A stretch of 64,000 nt of DNA from Rhodopseudomonas palustris (GTDB lineage: Bacteria > Pseudomonadota > Alphaproteobacteria > Rhizobiales > Xanthobacteraceae), in the NCBI RefSeq assembly GCF_003591005.1, contig NZ_QYYD01000004.1:186001-250000 (forward strand). Reading direction: 5' to 3'. This document shows positions 41,538 to 48,347 of this stretch, piece after piece. A program made the position numbers and the translations under genes. Each line of letters opens with the position of its first letter. Position 1 is the first letter of the stretch. Below the pieces are notes generated by a model that worked only from the letters and a program-made list of their open reading frames with translations, was not told the DNA's origin and searched no databases.

Positions 41538-41947
41538 CTACATCCCCGGCGATGTATGGCGTTCGAGGCCGCGCGCGTTAACGTTTGCGGTGGCTTTTTT
41601 GGCGAGCGTCGACACGCTCACGCCCAGCCATGGTGTGTCCGATCGGCGCCGCGCCGCGAAATGCAGGCGGCGCGTATGGGATACCGCTGATTCGCGGTGA
41701 TTCGTCGCCTGTTCGTTCCGCCGGCGTTCGCAGTGTTAACGCGCGCGCGCCGCGGCGTCACAAGATGAGACAGCGCGGCGGGCTGGAGCGGTCGCTTAGC
41801 AGCCTTCGCGTGTCGGCCTGCCGTTTTCGCGCGCGGCCGTGGCTCGCGCGGATGTCACATCGCGTCCGCCCGGCTCGTCTTGCTCGCAGCGCCGGGTGCG
41901 AGATCCCACCACCGTGCTAGCCTGTCGAAAAATCAGGGAGACCGCCG
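41538..41947. repeat. Gap with copy B of the diverged direct repeat
   Basis: 410 bases without a credible gene. 41577-41774 corresponds to 40784-40984 upstream of the small secreted-protein gene; the best block, 41689-41774, reads GATTCGCGGTGATTCGTCGC ... AGTGTTAACGCG ... CGTCACAAGATGAGACAG. The remainder is featureless. Confidence 0.65.
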
Positions 41948-42808
41948 ATGACCACGACCGCGCAGAAGCGCGCCGCGTTTCGCCAACTGCATCAATCCGG
42001 CTGCTTCGTGCTGCCCAACCCGTGGGACATCGGCTCGGCGCGGATGCTGCAGCATCTCGGCTTCCAGGCGCTGGCCTCGACCAGCTCCGGCTTCGCCTGG
42101 TCGATCGGGCGCGCCGACAATCGGGTCGCCTGCGACGACGTGCTGGCGCATCTGACGGCGCTGTGCGCCGCCACCGACCTGCCGGTCAACGCCGATTTCG
42201 AGAGCGGCTTCGCCGACGATCCGGACGGCGTCGCCGCCAATGTCACCCGCGCGGTGGCGACCGGCATCGCCGGCCTGTCGATCGAGAACGCCACCGGCGA
42301 CAAGGCGCGCCCGCTCTACGACGACGCGCTCGGCGTCGCCCGCATCCAGGCGGCCCGCGCCGCGATCGACGCCACCGGCGAAGACGTGCTGCTGGTCGCG
42401 CGCTGCGAAGGCTTTCTGTGGGGCGAGCGCGACCTTGCCAAAACCGCGGCGCGACTGGTGGCCTTCGCCGACGCCGGCGCCGACTGCCTGTATGCGCCCG
42501 GCGTCTCGACCGAAGCCGAGATCATTACGCTGGTACAAGCCGTGGCACCCAAGCCGCTCAACGTCCTGACGGTGCAGCCGGCCACCATGACCGTCGCCAA
42601 CCTCGCCGCCCTCGGCGTCCGCCGCATCAGCGTCGGCGGCGCACTGGCGCGCGCCGCGTGGGGCGGGTTTCTGACCGCGGCGCGCGAAATCGCCGGGCAG
42701 GGGACCTTCACGGCGCTGGCGGGGGCGGCGAAGGGGGCGGAGTTAAATGGGGTGTTTGGGGGAAGTAAGGGGGCAGCATTTCGGCCGCGCGAGCGCTTCA
42801 GCGGTTGA
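41948..42808 (+). CDS. Isocitrate lyase / PEP mutase family enzyme
   Basis: 286 residues, a single TIM barrel of the PEP-mutase/ICL superfamily. CFVLPNPWDIGSARMLQHLG starts the barrel; LASTSSGFAWSIGR, LPVNADFESGFADDPDG (metal-binding Asp/Glu) and LSIENATGDKARPLYD follow, then ARCEGFLWGERDLAKTAARL and ADAGADCLYAPGV. These proteins cleave C-C or P-C bonds of 2-oxo acids (2-methylisocitrate, oxaloacetate, phosphonopyruvate). The catalytic Cys loop of true ICL is absent, so the reaction is unknown. RBS AGGGAGACCGCCG. Confidence 0.87.
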   Translation: MTTTAQKRAAFRQLHQSGCFVLPNPWDIGSARMLQHLGFQALASTSSGFAWSIGRADNRVACDDVLAHLTALCAATDLPVNADFESGFADDPDGVAANVTRAVATGIAGLSIENATGDKARPLYDDALGVARIQAARAAIDATGEDVLLVARCEGFLWGERDLAKTAARLVAFADAGADCLYAPGVSTEAEIITLVQAVAPKPLNVLTVQPATMTVANLAALGVRRISVGGALARAAWGGFLTAAREIAGQGTFTALAGAAKGAELNGVFGGSKGAAFRPRERFSG

Positions 42809-43387
42809 CTACATGAGCTGCCGGATCAGGCGCGTCAGCGGCTTCTCGTCTCCGCTGAAGCTCGCGATCATCGCTTGCAGCGTTGCCGGCGGGTCGAGGC
42901 GTCGTAGATCGATGGCGTGACCGGCCTCATCTGCAAGTAGCTTGAGGAATGTCAATTGCGTCCGTCCGTTTCCCTCGCGGAATGGATGGATGGCGTTCAA
43001 TTCCGCGAGAAAATGTGCCGCTGCGCTGGCGAATGCATCCGCGTCGAGACCACAGAAATGCCGGGCTGAAGCGAGTTCTTCGAACAGCTTCGTCAGGTGC
43101 GCATCAATGTACTCCGGAAAACAGAACGCATTGCCCCCTTTCGCCGTCCGCACGGTGCGCAACTCACCCGCCCACTCGTAGACGTCCTGATAGAAGTGGT
43201 GATGAAGCGCGCAGTAATGCCGTTGATCGAGATCTCCGTCCGGTAGTGGTTCCTCGGCGCGCTGCGAGGATATCGCGTGTTCGAATTCCGTCAGTTCGTC
43301 CTGTGTCCGAAGATCGAGCCGGTTCTTCAGGACCGAGGTGCCTTCGTAGCAATAGGGATCGTCGAAGACGGCGTCGTATGGGCTCAC
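42809..43387 (-). CDS. Fic-domain protein (probable AMP-transferase toxin)
   Basis: 192 residues from GTG 43387. The Fic core has HFYQDVYEWAGELRTVRTAK and GGNAFCFPEYID (target-dock flap), and the catalytic HPFREGNGRTQ at 134-144 with His134. The canonical second Arg of HxFx(D/E)GNGRxxR is Leu here (position 145), though the anion-hole Asn and first Arg are intact. The family transfers AMP or other phosphates to target Tyr/Ser/Thr, often DNA gyrase or topoisomerase IV. Its start overlaps the antitoxin stop by four bases (GTGA), so translation is coupled. Confidence 0.9.
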   Translation of the reverse strand: MSPYDAVFDDPYCYEGTSVLKNRLDLRTQDELTEFEHAISSQRAEEPLPDGDLDQRHYCALHHHFYQDVYEWAGELRTVRTAKGGNAFCFPEYIDAHLTKLFEELASARHFCGLDADAFASAAAHFLAELNAIHPFREGNGRTQLTFLKLLADEAGHAIDLRRLDPPATLQAMIASFSGDEKPLTRLIRQLM

Positions 43388-43917
43388 CGCAGGTCCCGCT
43401 TGAACCGTTCGATGATCGCCTGCCGCCGTTCCTCGGCTGTGAGGTCGCGCCGGTCGAAGTCAGCAAAAACCTCCTTCATCTCATCGCTGAGACGCAGGCC
43501 TTCGACCTCGCTGATCTTGGCAAATTCCTCGCGCGTGAGCCGCGCCGCCTTGGTCGAGGAAGTTTCGGAATCGGCGCCGTCTTCGTCCGCATTGCCCACG
43601 GATCTGACCTCCACGCCGGCGCGTGACACGCCGCGGCCGAGCGGCTTGTCGATCTTCCATTCCACCGACAGTCCCGCACCCGTCGCCAAGATCATCAACG
43701 CATCGACACTGAACTTGTCGATCCGCCCGCGCAGCAGGTCGTTCAGGCGCGGCTGGGTGACGCCGAGCCGCTTGGCGGCTTGACCCTGCGTGAGGCGCCA
43801 GCCCTCGACGACGTCGCGAATTGCGATCATCAATTCAGCGCGCGCCTTCATGTGCGCGGCCTCGATCGGAGAATTTTCCAAAGCGTCCCAGACGTTGTCG
43901 AAGTTCTGATCAGTCAT
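43384..43917 (-). CDS. XRE-VbhA-like fused antitoxin of fic
   Basis: 177 residues in one uninterrupted frame. Residues 1-90 match HigA-type (HTH_37) antitoxins: FDNVWDALENSPIEAAHMKA, RAELMIAIRDVVEGWRLTQG, AAKRLGVTQPRLNDLLRGRI, ALMILATGAGLSVEWKI. Residues 90-124 are a polar linker. Residues 125-177 (ARLTREEFAKISEVEGLRLS, DEMKEVFADFDRRDLTAEER, RQAIIERFKR) look like VbhA/FicA antitoxins that plug the ATP site of Fic. The (S/T)xxxE(G/N) motif is imperfect: E139-G140 are present, but the Ser is at 136, one position late. Likely both neutralises Fic and represses the operon. Confidence 0.82.
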   Translation of the reverse strand: MTDQNFDNVWDALENSPIEAAHMKARAELMIAIRDVVEGWRLTQGQAAKRLGVTQPRLNDLLRGRIDKFSVDALMILATGAGLSVEWKIDKPLGRGVSRAGVEVRSVGNADEDGADSETSSTKAARLTREEFAKISEVEGLRLSDEMKEVFADFDRRDLTAEERRQAIIERFKRDLR

Positions 43918-44032
43918 CCGCGGTCTCCGGATCGAGTGCTTGATCCGCAGCGGCGAGATCAAGACCGCGTCGCGATGCCGCTTGCGGATTTTGGAAGGCG
44001 TGACGCACGTAGACCGACGCGCACGGCCCCAT
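43910..44032 (-). pseudogene. HigB (Gp49-like) toxin remnant
   Basis: About 37 in-frame codons upstream of the antitoxin retain the C-terminus of a RelE/HigB toxin: ASVYVRHAFQNPQAASRRGL then DLAAADQALDPETADD. It matches the VYVLHAFQKKTQxTSxRDLD pattern of phage Gp49-like HigB. The stop (43912-43910) lies inside the antitoxin start (ATGACTGA), the same coupling as in intact higBA. The N-terminal two thirds are missing; an ATG at 44032 is fortuitous. A truncated, presumably inactive gene. Confidence 0.7.
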
Positions 44033-44041
44033 GGGAAAGAA

Positions 44042-44059
44042 TATATCAGTTTCGATATA
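44042..44059 (-). promoter_or_regulatory. Operator-like palindrome of the Fic module
   Basis: TATATC-AGTTTC-GATATA, a perfect 6-6-6 inverted repeat, AT-rich in a GC-rich genome. It sits just before the HigB remnant and about 125 bases before the antitoxin ATG, the expected place for an XRE autorepressor site. Confidence 0.6.
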
Positions 44060-44133
44060 GGTGGGCCAGCTATGCGGCACCGACCTTCTCCTTGCGGAGA
44101 GGGTCGCGCAGCGAAGCCGGGCGGGTTCCGCCT

Positions 44134-44805
44134 CTACCCCCTCCGTCTCCTCCCCCGCGCCGGCCCATGCACCGGCTCGACATGCGCCCCCTCCACCAGC
44201 GCCATCGCGGCTTCCGGGATGCGGTCGAGCTTCACGCCGCCGTAGCGCAGTTCGAGCAGCGTCTTGCGCAGGGCGGCGTCGCGGTCGAGCCATTGTTGGC
44301 CGGTGCGCGGGGCGGGGCCGGGTTTGTTGGGGCGGCCGCGGCCTTTCAAAGTGAGGCGGGCCATGTTCAGCACCTGCATCGCCTCGATCAGGCGGTCGAG
44401 GTCGACCGTGGGGGCCTGCCACAGCTCGTCGACGCAGCGCTCGGCGAGCTGGTGCAGCTTGTGGCCGAGCATGCGCAGCTTGAGCCGGCGGCCGGCGCGT
44501 TCGGTCGGCACCGTGTCGCTGGCGCGCGGCGCCAGCGGGTGGCGCTGCCAGGCGAAGTCGCGGGCCCAGCGCCCGACGGTGCCGGCGCTGACGCCGGTCG
44601 CCGCCGCGATCTGCTTGTGGGTCTGCGCGGTCTGCTCGATCAGCCGGCGGACCTGGGCGACCTTGGCATTGGTATGCAGCGCCTTGCAGCCCTTGGGGCG
44701 GCCGCCGCCGACCGGCGGCGGGCCGTCGTCCAGCGCGGCCAGGAATGGCCGGTCGAGGACCCGATCGACGACACCATAACGGGGGCGAAACAGCGGGACG
44801 AGCAT
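44134..44805 (-). CDS. Helix-turn-helix protein, unknown
   Basis: 223 residues. An HTH lies at about 60-85 (QTHKQIAAATGVSAGTVGRW), preceded by GGGRPKGCKALHTNAKVAQV and followed by ARDFAWQRH, as in small terminase-like or transposase-like HTH proteins. The middle is helical (MLGHKLHQLAERCVDELWQA, LDRLIEAMQVLNMARLTLKG), then RGRPNKPGPAPRTGQQWLDR and DAALRKTLLELRYGGVKLDR. The tail is Arg/Gly-rich. No family named with confidence; a DNA-binding regulator is the plain reading. A palindrome precedes it. Confidence 0.65.
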   Translation of the reverse strand: MLVPLFRPRYGVVDRVLDRPFLAALDDGPPPVGGGRPKGCKALHTNAKVAQVRRLIEQTAQTHKQIAAATGVSAGTVGRWARDFAWQRHPLAPRASDTVPTERAGRRLKLRMLGHKLHQLAERCVDELWQAPTVDLDRLIEAMQVLNMARLTLKGRGRPNKPGPAPRTGQQWLDRDAALRKTLLELRYGGVKLDRIPEAAMALVEGAHVEPVHGPARGRRRRG

Positions 44806-44832
44806 GGCGGCACCCTCACGCCGAGAAAGATG

Positions 44833-44848
44833 TTAGGTATATAAACCT
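44833..44848 (-). promoter_or_regulatory. Palindrome upstream of the HTH gene
   Basis: TAGGT-ATATAA-ACCTA inverted repeat about 28 bases before the HTH gene start; also AT-rich enough to be a -10 region. Probable autoregulatory site. Confidence 0.5.
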
Positions 44849-44925
44849 ATACTTCCGAGAGGGCAAGGCCGCTGCCCGCCCGCGCCGCGCCAAAACGGTC
44901 ATCCACCGAATCGTCGCGCGCACAA

Positions 44926-44956
44926 CAAAAATGCCCGGGACCAGCCCGGGCATTTT
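44926..44956 (-). terminator. Terminator of the DUF1476 gene
   Basis: AAAAATGCCCGGG / CCCGGGCATTTT hairpin, four-base loop, with A and T runs on either side. It is 53 bases after the DUF1476 stop. Confidence 0.92.
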
Positions 44957-45008
44957 CGAATCGCATCTGCAACGAAGAGAGAGGCGCAGCCCTCGGGCCG
45001 CGCCGGCC

Positions 45009-45332
45009 TTACTTGCCGGCCTTGATCTCCAGCACCGCCTGGGCGAGGAACTCGCCGAGCTTGACGCGGATTTCCGGCTCGGTGACCGAGATGCCCTTGT
45101 CGGCGAGGTCCTTGGTGACCTTGCGGACGACGTCGGCGTCGCCGGCTTCCTCGAGGTCGGCCACCACGACCTCCTTGGCATAGGCGGCGGCGGCGTCGCC
45201 GGAGAGGCCGAGCTTTTCGGCGGCCCACAGGCCGAGCAGCTTGGAGCGGCGGGCCTCGGCCTTGAACTTCAGCTCCTCGTCGAGCGCGAACTTCTTCTCG
45301 AATCCTTCCTCGCGCTTGTCGAACGTGGTCAT
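45009..45332 (-). CDS. ATPase inhibitor zeta subunit (DUF1476)
   Basis: 107 residues, four-helix alphaproteobacterial zeta subunit that inhibits F1-ATPase. Starts MTTFDKREEGFEKKFALDEE, with LKFKAEARRSKLLGLWAAEK and EVVVADLEEAGDADVVRKVT; the N-terminal segment is the inhibitory region. Typical length and conserved position divergent from purC. Monocistronic, with a strong terminator. Confidence 0.93.
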   Translation of the reverse strand: MTTFDKREEGFEKKFALDEELKFKAEARRSKLLGLWAAEKLGLSGDAAAAYAKEVVVADLEEAGDADVVRKVTKDLADKGISVTEPEIRVKLGEFLAQAVLEIKAGK

Positions 45333-45602
45333 GGTGTGTTCCGATCTTGTCAGCCGGCCGCGGGAACGGGCCGGTTTGCGGTGGGCGGGTTCGATGCCTA
45401 GATATCCAGAGCGGAACGACAAGACAACTGCCAACAAGGACGCAGTGGACGGGTAAAACTCGGCCGCACCCGGCCGGATCGATTGTGCCGGAGCGGCCAA
45501 TCGGCTAGGTTGCGGCGAGGCTAGGTTCTTGTTCTGTTTCCGGTTCCGGCCTTCACGGCAGCTCCGCCGTGGGTCCACATCCTCAGACGGAGCCACCCAT
45601 CC

Positions 45603-46400
45603 ATGGATTTCAACAAAACACGGTACATCCCCATGAGCCGGCGACGTCGCATTTATGAAGGCAAGGCCAAGGTGCTGTATGAAGGTCCGGAGCCCGGCAC
45701 CCTGATCCAGCACTTCAAGGACGACGCCACTGCGTTCAACGCCAAGAAGCATCAGGTGATCGAGGGCAAGGGCGTCCTCAACAACCGGATCTCGGAGTAC
45801 CTGTTTCAGCACCTCAACGACATCGGGGTGCCGACCCATTTCATCCGCCGCCTCAACATGCGCGAGCAGCTGATCCGCGAAGTCGAGATCGTGCCGCTCG
45901 AGGTGGTGGTGCGCAATGTCGCCGCCGGTTCGCTGTCGCAGCGGCTCGGGATCGAGGAGGGCACCCAGCTGCCGCGCTCGATCATCGAGTTCTACTACAA
46001 GAACGACCAGCTCAACGACCCGATGGTCTCCGAAGAGCACATCACCGCGTTCGGCTGGGCAACGCCGCAGGAGATCGACGACATCATGGCGCTGGCGATC
46101 CGCGTCAATGATTTCCTCACCGGCCTCTTCCTCGGCATCGGCATCCGCCTGGTCGACTTCAAGATGGAATGCGGCCGGCTGTTCGAGAACGACATGATGC
46201 GGATCATCGTCGCCGACGAAATCTCGCCGGACAGCTGCCGGCTGTGGGACATCAAGTCGAACGAGAAGCTCGACAAGGACCGCTTCCGCCGCGATCTCGG
46301 CGGGCTGCTCGAAGCCTACACCGAAGTCGCCAAGCGCCTCGGCATCCTGATGGAAAACGAGCGCCCGGTCGGCTCCGGCCCGGTGCTGGTGAAGGGCTGA
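45603..46400 (+). CDS. purC: SAICAR synthase
   Basis: 265 residues. Joins CAIR and aspartate using ATP in purine synthesis. [20 protein letters not shown] (ATP loop), [58 protein letters not shown] and [13 protein letters not shown] are the conserved parts. ATG 45603 gives eleven residues before the core; ATG 45633 is an alternative. First gene of purC-purS-orf-purQ, though a repeat separates it from purS. Confidence 0.96.
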   Translation: MDFNKTRYIPMSRRRRIYEGKAKVLYEGPEPGTLIQHFKDDATAFNAKKHQVIEGKGVLNNRISEYLFQHLNDIGVPTHFIRRLNMREQLIREVEIVPLEVVVRNVAAGSLSQRLGIEEGTQLPRSIIEFYYKNDQLNDPMVSEEHITAFGWATPQEIDDIMALAIRVNDFLTGLFLGIGIRLVDFKMECGRLFENDMMRIIVADEISPDSCRLWDIKSNEKLDKDRFRRDLGGLLEAYTEVAKRLGILMENERPVGSGPVLVKG

Positions 46401-46430
46401 CGTCGATCGGGCGCAAAGCGCCCGATTGAC

Positions 46431-46580
46431 GTCATTCCGGGGCGCGCGCAGCGCGAACCCGGAATCCACACACGCCGTCATTCCGGGGCGCCGCGCAGCG
46501 GCGAACCCGGAATCCAGAAGTTGTTACGACGATCGAGATTCCGGGTTCGCGCGCAAAGGGCGCGCGCCCGGGAATGACGG
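46431..46580. repeat. Half plus full class-A repeat in the pur operon
   Basis: 46431-46473 is a left half only (GTCATTCCGGGGCGCGCGCA ... AACCCGGAATCCACA). It is followed by a full element: GTCATTCCGGGGCGCCGCGC, AACCCGGAATCCAGAAGTTG, loop, GAGATTCCGGGTTCGCGCGC and CGCCCGGGAATGACGG. Lies between purC and purS. Confidence 0.88.
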
Positions 46581-46616
46581 AGAGGGCGGAGCTCTATCCG
46601 ACACGACGAGGGGACC

Positions 46617-46862
46617 ATGAAGGCACGAGTCACTGTTACCTTGAAGAACGGCATCCTCGATCCCCAGGGCAAGGCGATCGAAGGCGCGCTGAAGTCGCTC
46701 GGCGTCGCCGGCATCGCCAGCGTCCGCCAGGGCAAGGTGTTCGACATCGAACTCGCCGCCGATGCCGATAAGGCCAAGGCCGCAGCCGCGCTGAAAGACG
46801 CCGCCGACAAGCTGCTGGCCAACACCGTGATCGAGAATTATGCTATTGAGGTGAAGGGTTAG
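46617..46862 (+). CDS. purS: FGAM synthase small subunit PurS
   Basis: 81 residues. Structural subunit bridging PurQ and PurL in the three-part FGAM synthase. KARVTVTLKNGILDPQGKAI, EGALKSLGVAGIASVRQGKV and VIENYAIEVKG are typical. RBS GAGGGG (GACGAGGGGACC). Followed at 20 bases by the coiled-coil gene. Confidence 0.95.
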   Translation: MKARVTVTLKNGILDPQGKAIEGALKSLGVAGIASVRQGKVFDIELAADADKAKAAAALKDAADKLLANTVIENYAIEVKG

Positions 46863-46882
46863 TCGCCCTATGGAGCGCCGCT

Positions 46883-47140
46883 ATGGCTGAAATTAGCGCA
46901 GACCTCGTCTACGAAGTGTTGAAAGCCGTGCAACGCGACATCTCGCAGATCAAAGGCGAGATCAGCGAGATGAAGCTTGATATTCAGGGCTTGCGTCTCG
47001 CCCAAAACGGAATTCGCCAGGAGATCATTGGCCTTCACAATGAACTCGCCGGCATCCATGCCACGTTGATGCGACACGATCAGCAACTCGACCGCATCGA
47101 ACGGCGTCTTGAGATCAACGACATCCCTGCATTGACATGA
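46883..47140 (+). CDS. Coiled-coil protein inside the purS-purQ operon
   Basis: 85 residues, almost all coiled coil: [71 protein letters not shown]. Heptad spacing of I/L is continuous. Its stop overlaps the purQ start (ATGA, 47137-47140), so it is translated together with purQ. Not a known purine enzyme. The pattern resembles small coiled-coil proteins that occur in several copies in Bradyrhizobiaceae. Function unknown; the location suggests constant co-expression with PurQ. Confidence 0.78.
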   Translation: MAEISADLVYEVLKAVQRDISQIKGEISEMKLDIQGLRLAQNGIRQEIIGLHNELAGIHATLMRHDQQLDRIERRLEINDIPALT

Positions 47141-47838
47141 AATCCGCCGTTCTCGTCTTCCCCGGTATCAATCGCGAGCGCGACATGGCGCGGGCGCTGA
47201 AGCTCGTCTCCGGCACCGACGCCGCGATGGTCTGGCACGCCGACACTGAACTCCCCAAGGGCACCGACCTCGTCGTGGTACCGGGCGGCTTCTCCTACGG
47301 CGATTACTTACGCTGCGGCGCGATCGCGGCGCGGGCGCCGGTGATGGACGCGGTGCGCAAGTTCGCCGGCGATGGCGGGCTGGTACTCGGCGTCTGCAAC
47401 GGCTTCCAGATCCTGTGCGAATCCGGCCTGCTGCCGGGCGTCTTGATGCGCAACGCGCGGCTGAAATTCATCTGCCGCGACGTGCATCTGAGAGTCGAGC
47501 GCGCCGACTCGCCGTTCACCCGCGGCTACAAAGCCGGGCAGGTGATCAAGGTCCCGGTGGCGCACGGCGAGGGCAATTACGAAGCCGACGAGGAGACGGT
47601 GAAGCGCCTCGAAGGCGATGGCCGCGTGCTGTATCGCTATTGCTCGCCCGAGGGCGAACTCGGCGAGAGCTACAACATCAACGGCGCCGCCGCCTCGATC
47701 GCCGGCATCGTCAACGAACGCGGCAACGTGCTCGGCATGATGCCGCACCCGGAAAACCACGTCGAACCGATCATGGGCTCGACCGACGGCCGCGGCCTGT
47801 TCGAAGGCCTCGCGGCGCATCTGAAGGCGGCTGCGTAG
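47137..47838 (+). CDS. purQ: FGAM synthase glutaminase subunit PurQ
   Basis: 233 residues, class I glutamine amidotransferase that supplies ammonia to Pur[21 protein letters not shown] at the start, [20 protein letters not shown], nucleophile Cys in [20 protein letters not shown], and [20 protein letters not shown] with the His-x-Glu partner. Overlaps the coiled-coil gene by four bases. Confidence 0.97.
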   Translation: MKSAVLVFPGINRERDMARALKLVSGTDAAMVWHADTELPKGTDLVVVPGGFSYGDYLRCGAIAARAPVMDAVRKFAGDGGLVLGVCNGFQILCESGLLPGVLMRNARLKFICRDVHLRVERADSPFTRGYKAGQVIKVPVAHGEGNYEADEETVKRLEGDGRVLYRYCSPEGELGESYNINGAAASIAGIVNERGNVLGMMPHPENHVEPIMGSTDGRGLFEGLAAHLKAAA

Positions 47839-47874
47839 TCCTCGCAGTTGGTGGGCGCGCCCGCAACATATCCC

Positions 47875-48078
47875 GCGTCATTGCCGGGCTTGCCCCGGCA
47901 ATCCATTGCCGCGCATCCCACCCTCTCGTTCGTCATTCCGGGGCGCTCGCGGAGCGAGCGAGCCCGGAATCCATAACCACCGAGCTTGTTGCGAGCCGCG
48001 GCGTTGGCGGCGCGGTGCGTCACCGCGACTACGGGGAGTATGGATTCCGGGTTCGCGCTTCGCGCGCCCCGGAATGAC
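47875..48078. repeat. Class-C-like and class-A repeats
   Basis: 47875-47902 is a short GTCATTGCCGGGCTTGCCCC GGCAATCC hairpin. 47931-48078 is a full class-A element: GTCATTCCGGGGCGCTCGCG ... CCCGGAATCCATAAC, a loop, GTATGGATTCCGGGTTCGCG and CGCGCCCCGGAATGAC. Confidence 0.88.
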
Positions 48079-48170
48079 AAACGAGAAGGTCCGGTGCGGC
48101 CGATGCAACCCTTCTTCATCCCCCGCGTAGTTAGTTCGACGCCCCACACCCCGTCGGACCGATGCCCCGG

Positions 48171-48347
48171 ATGCGCGCCAAAGCTGATCTGCCTTCCAAG
48201 ACCTGCGCCGCCTGTGGCCGCCCGTTTGCGTGGCGGAAGAAGTGGGCGCGGGACTGGGACGCGGTGAAGACCTGCTCGGAGCGCTGCAAAGGTGAACTGC
48301 GCCGCGCTCAGCGCGACGCCCGAACTGCGGACCCGGCCCGCGCATGA
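48171..48347 (+). CDS. DUF2256 small zinc-finger-like protein
   Basis: 58 residues (61 from ATG 48162). DLPSKTCAACGRPFAWRKKW, ARDWDAVKTCSERC: the CxxCGRPFxWRKKWxxxWxxVxxCSxxC signature of DUF2256. Four cysteines suggest a zinc site. Its stop overlaps the photolyase start (ATGA at 48344), a pairing often seen for this family. Role unknown; probably linked to the photolyase. Confidence 0.9.
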   Translation: MRAKADLPSKTCAACGRPFAWRKKWARDWDAVKTCSERCKGELRRAQRDARTADPARA

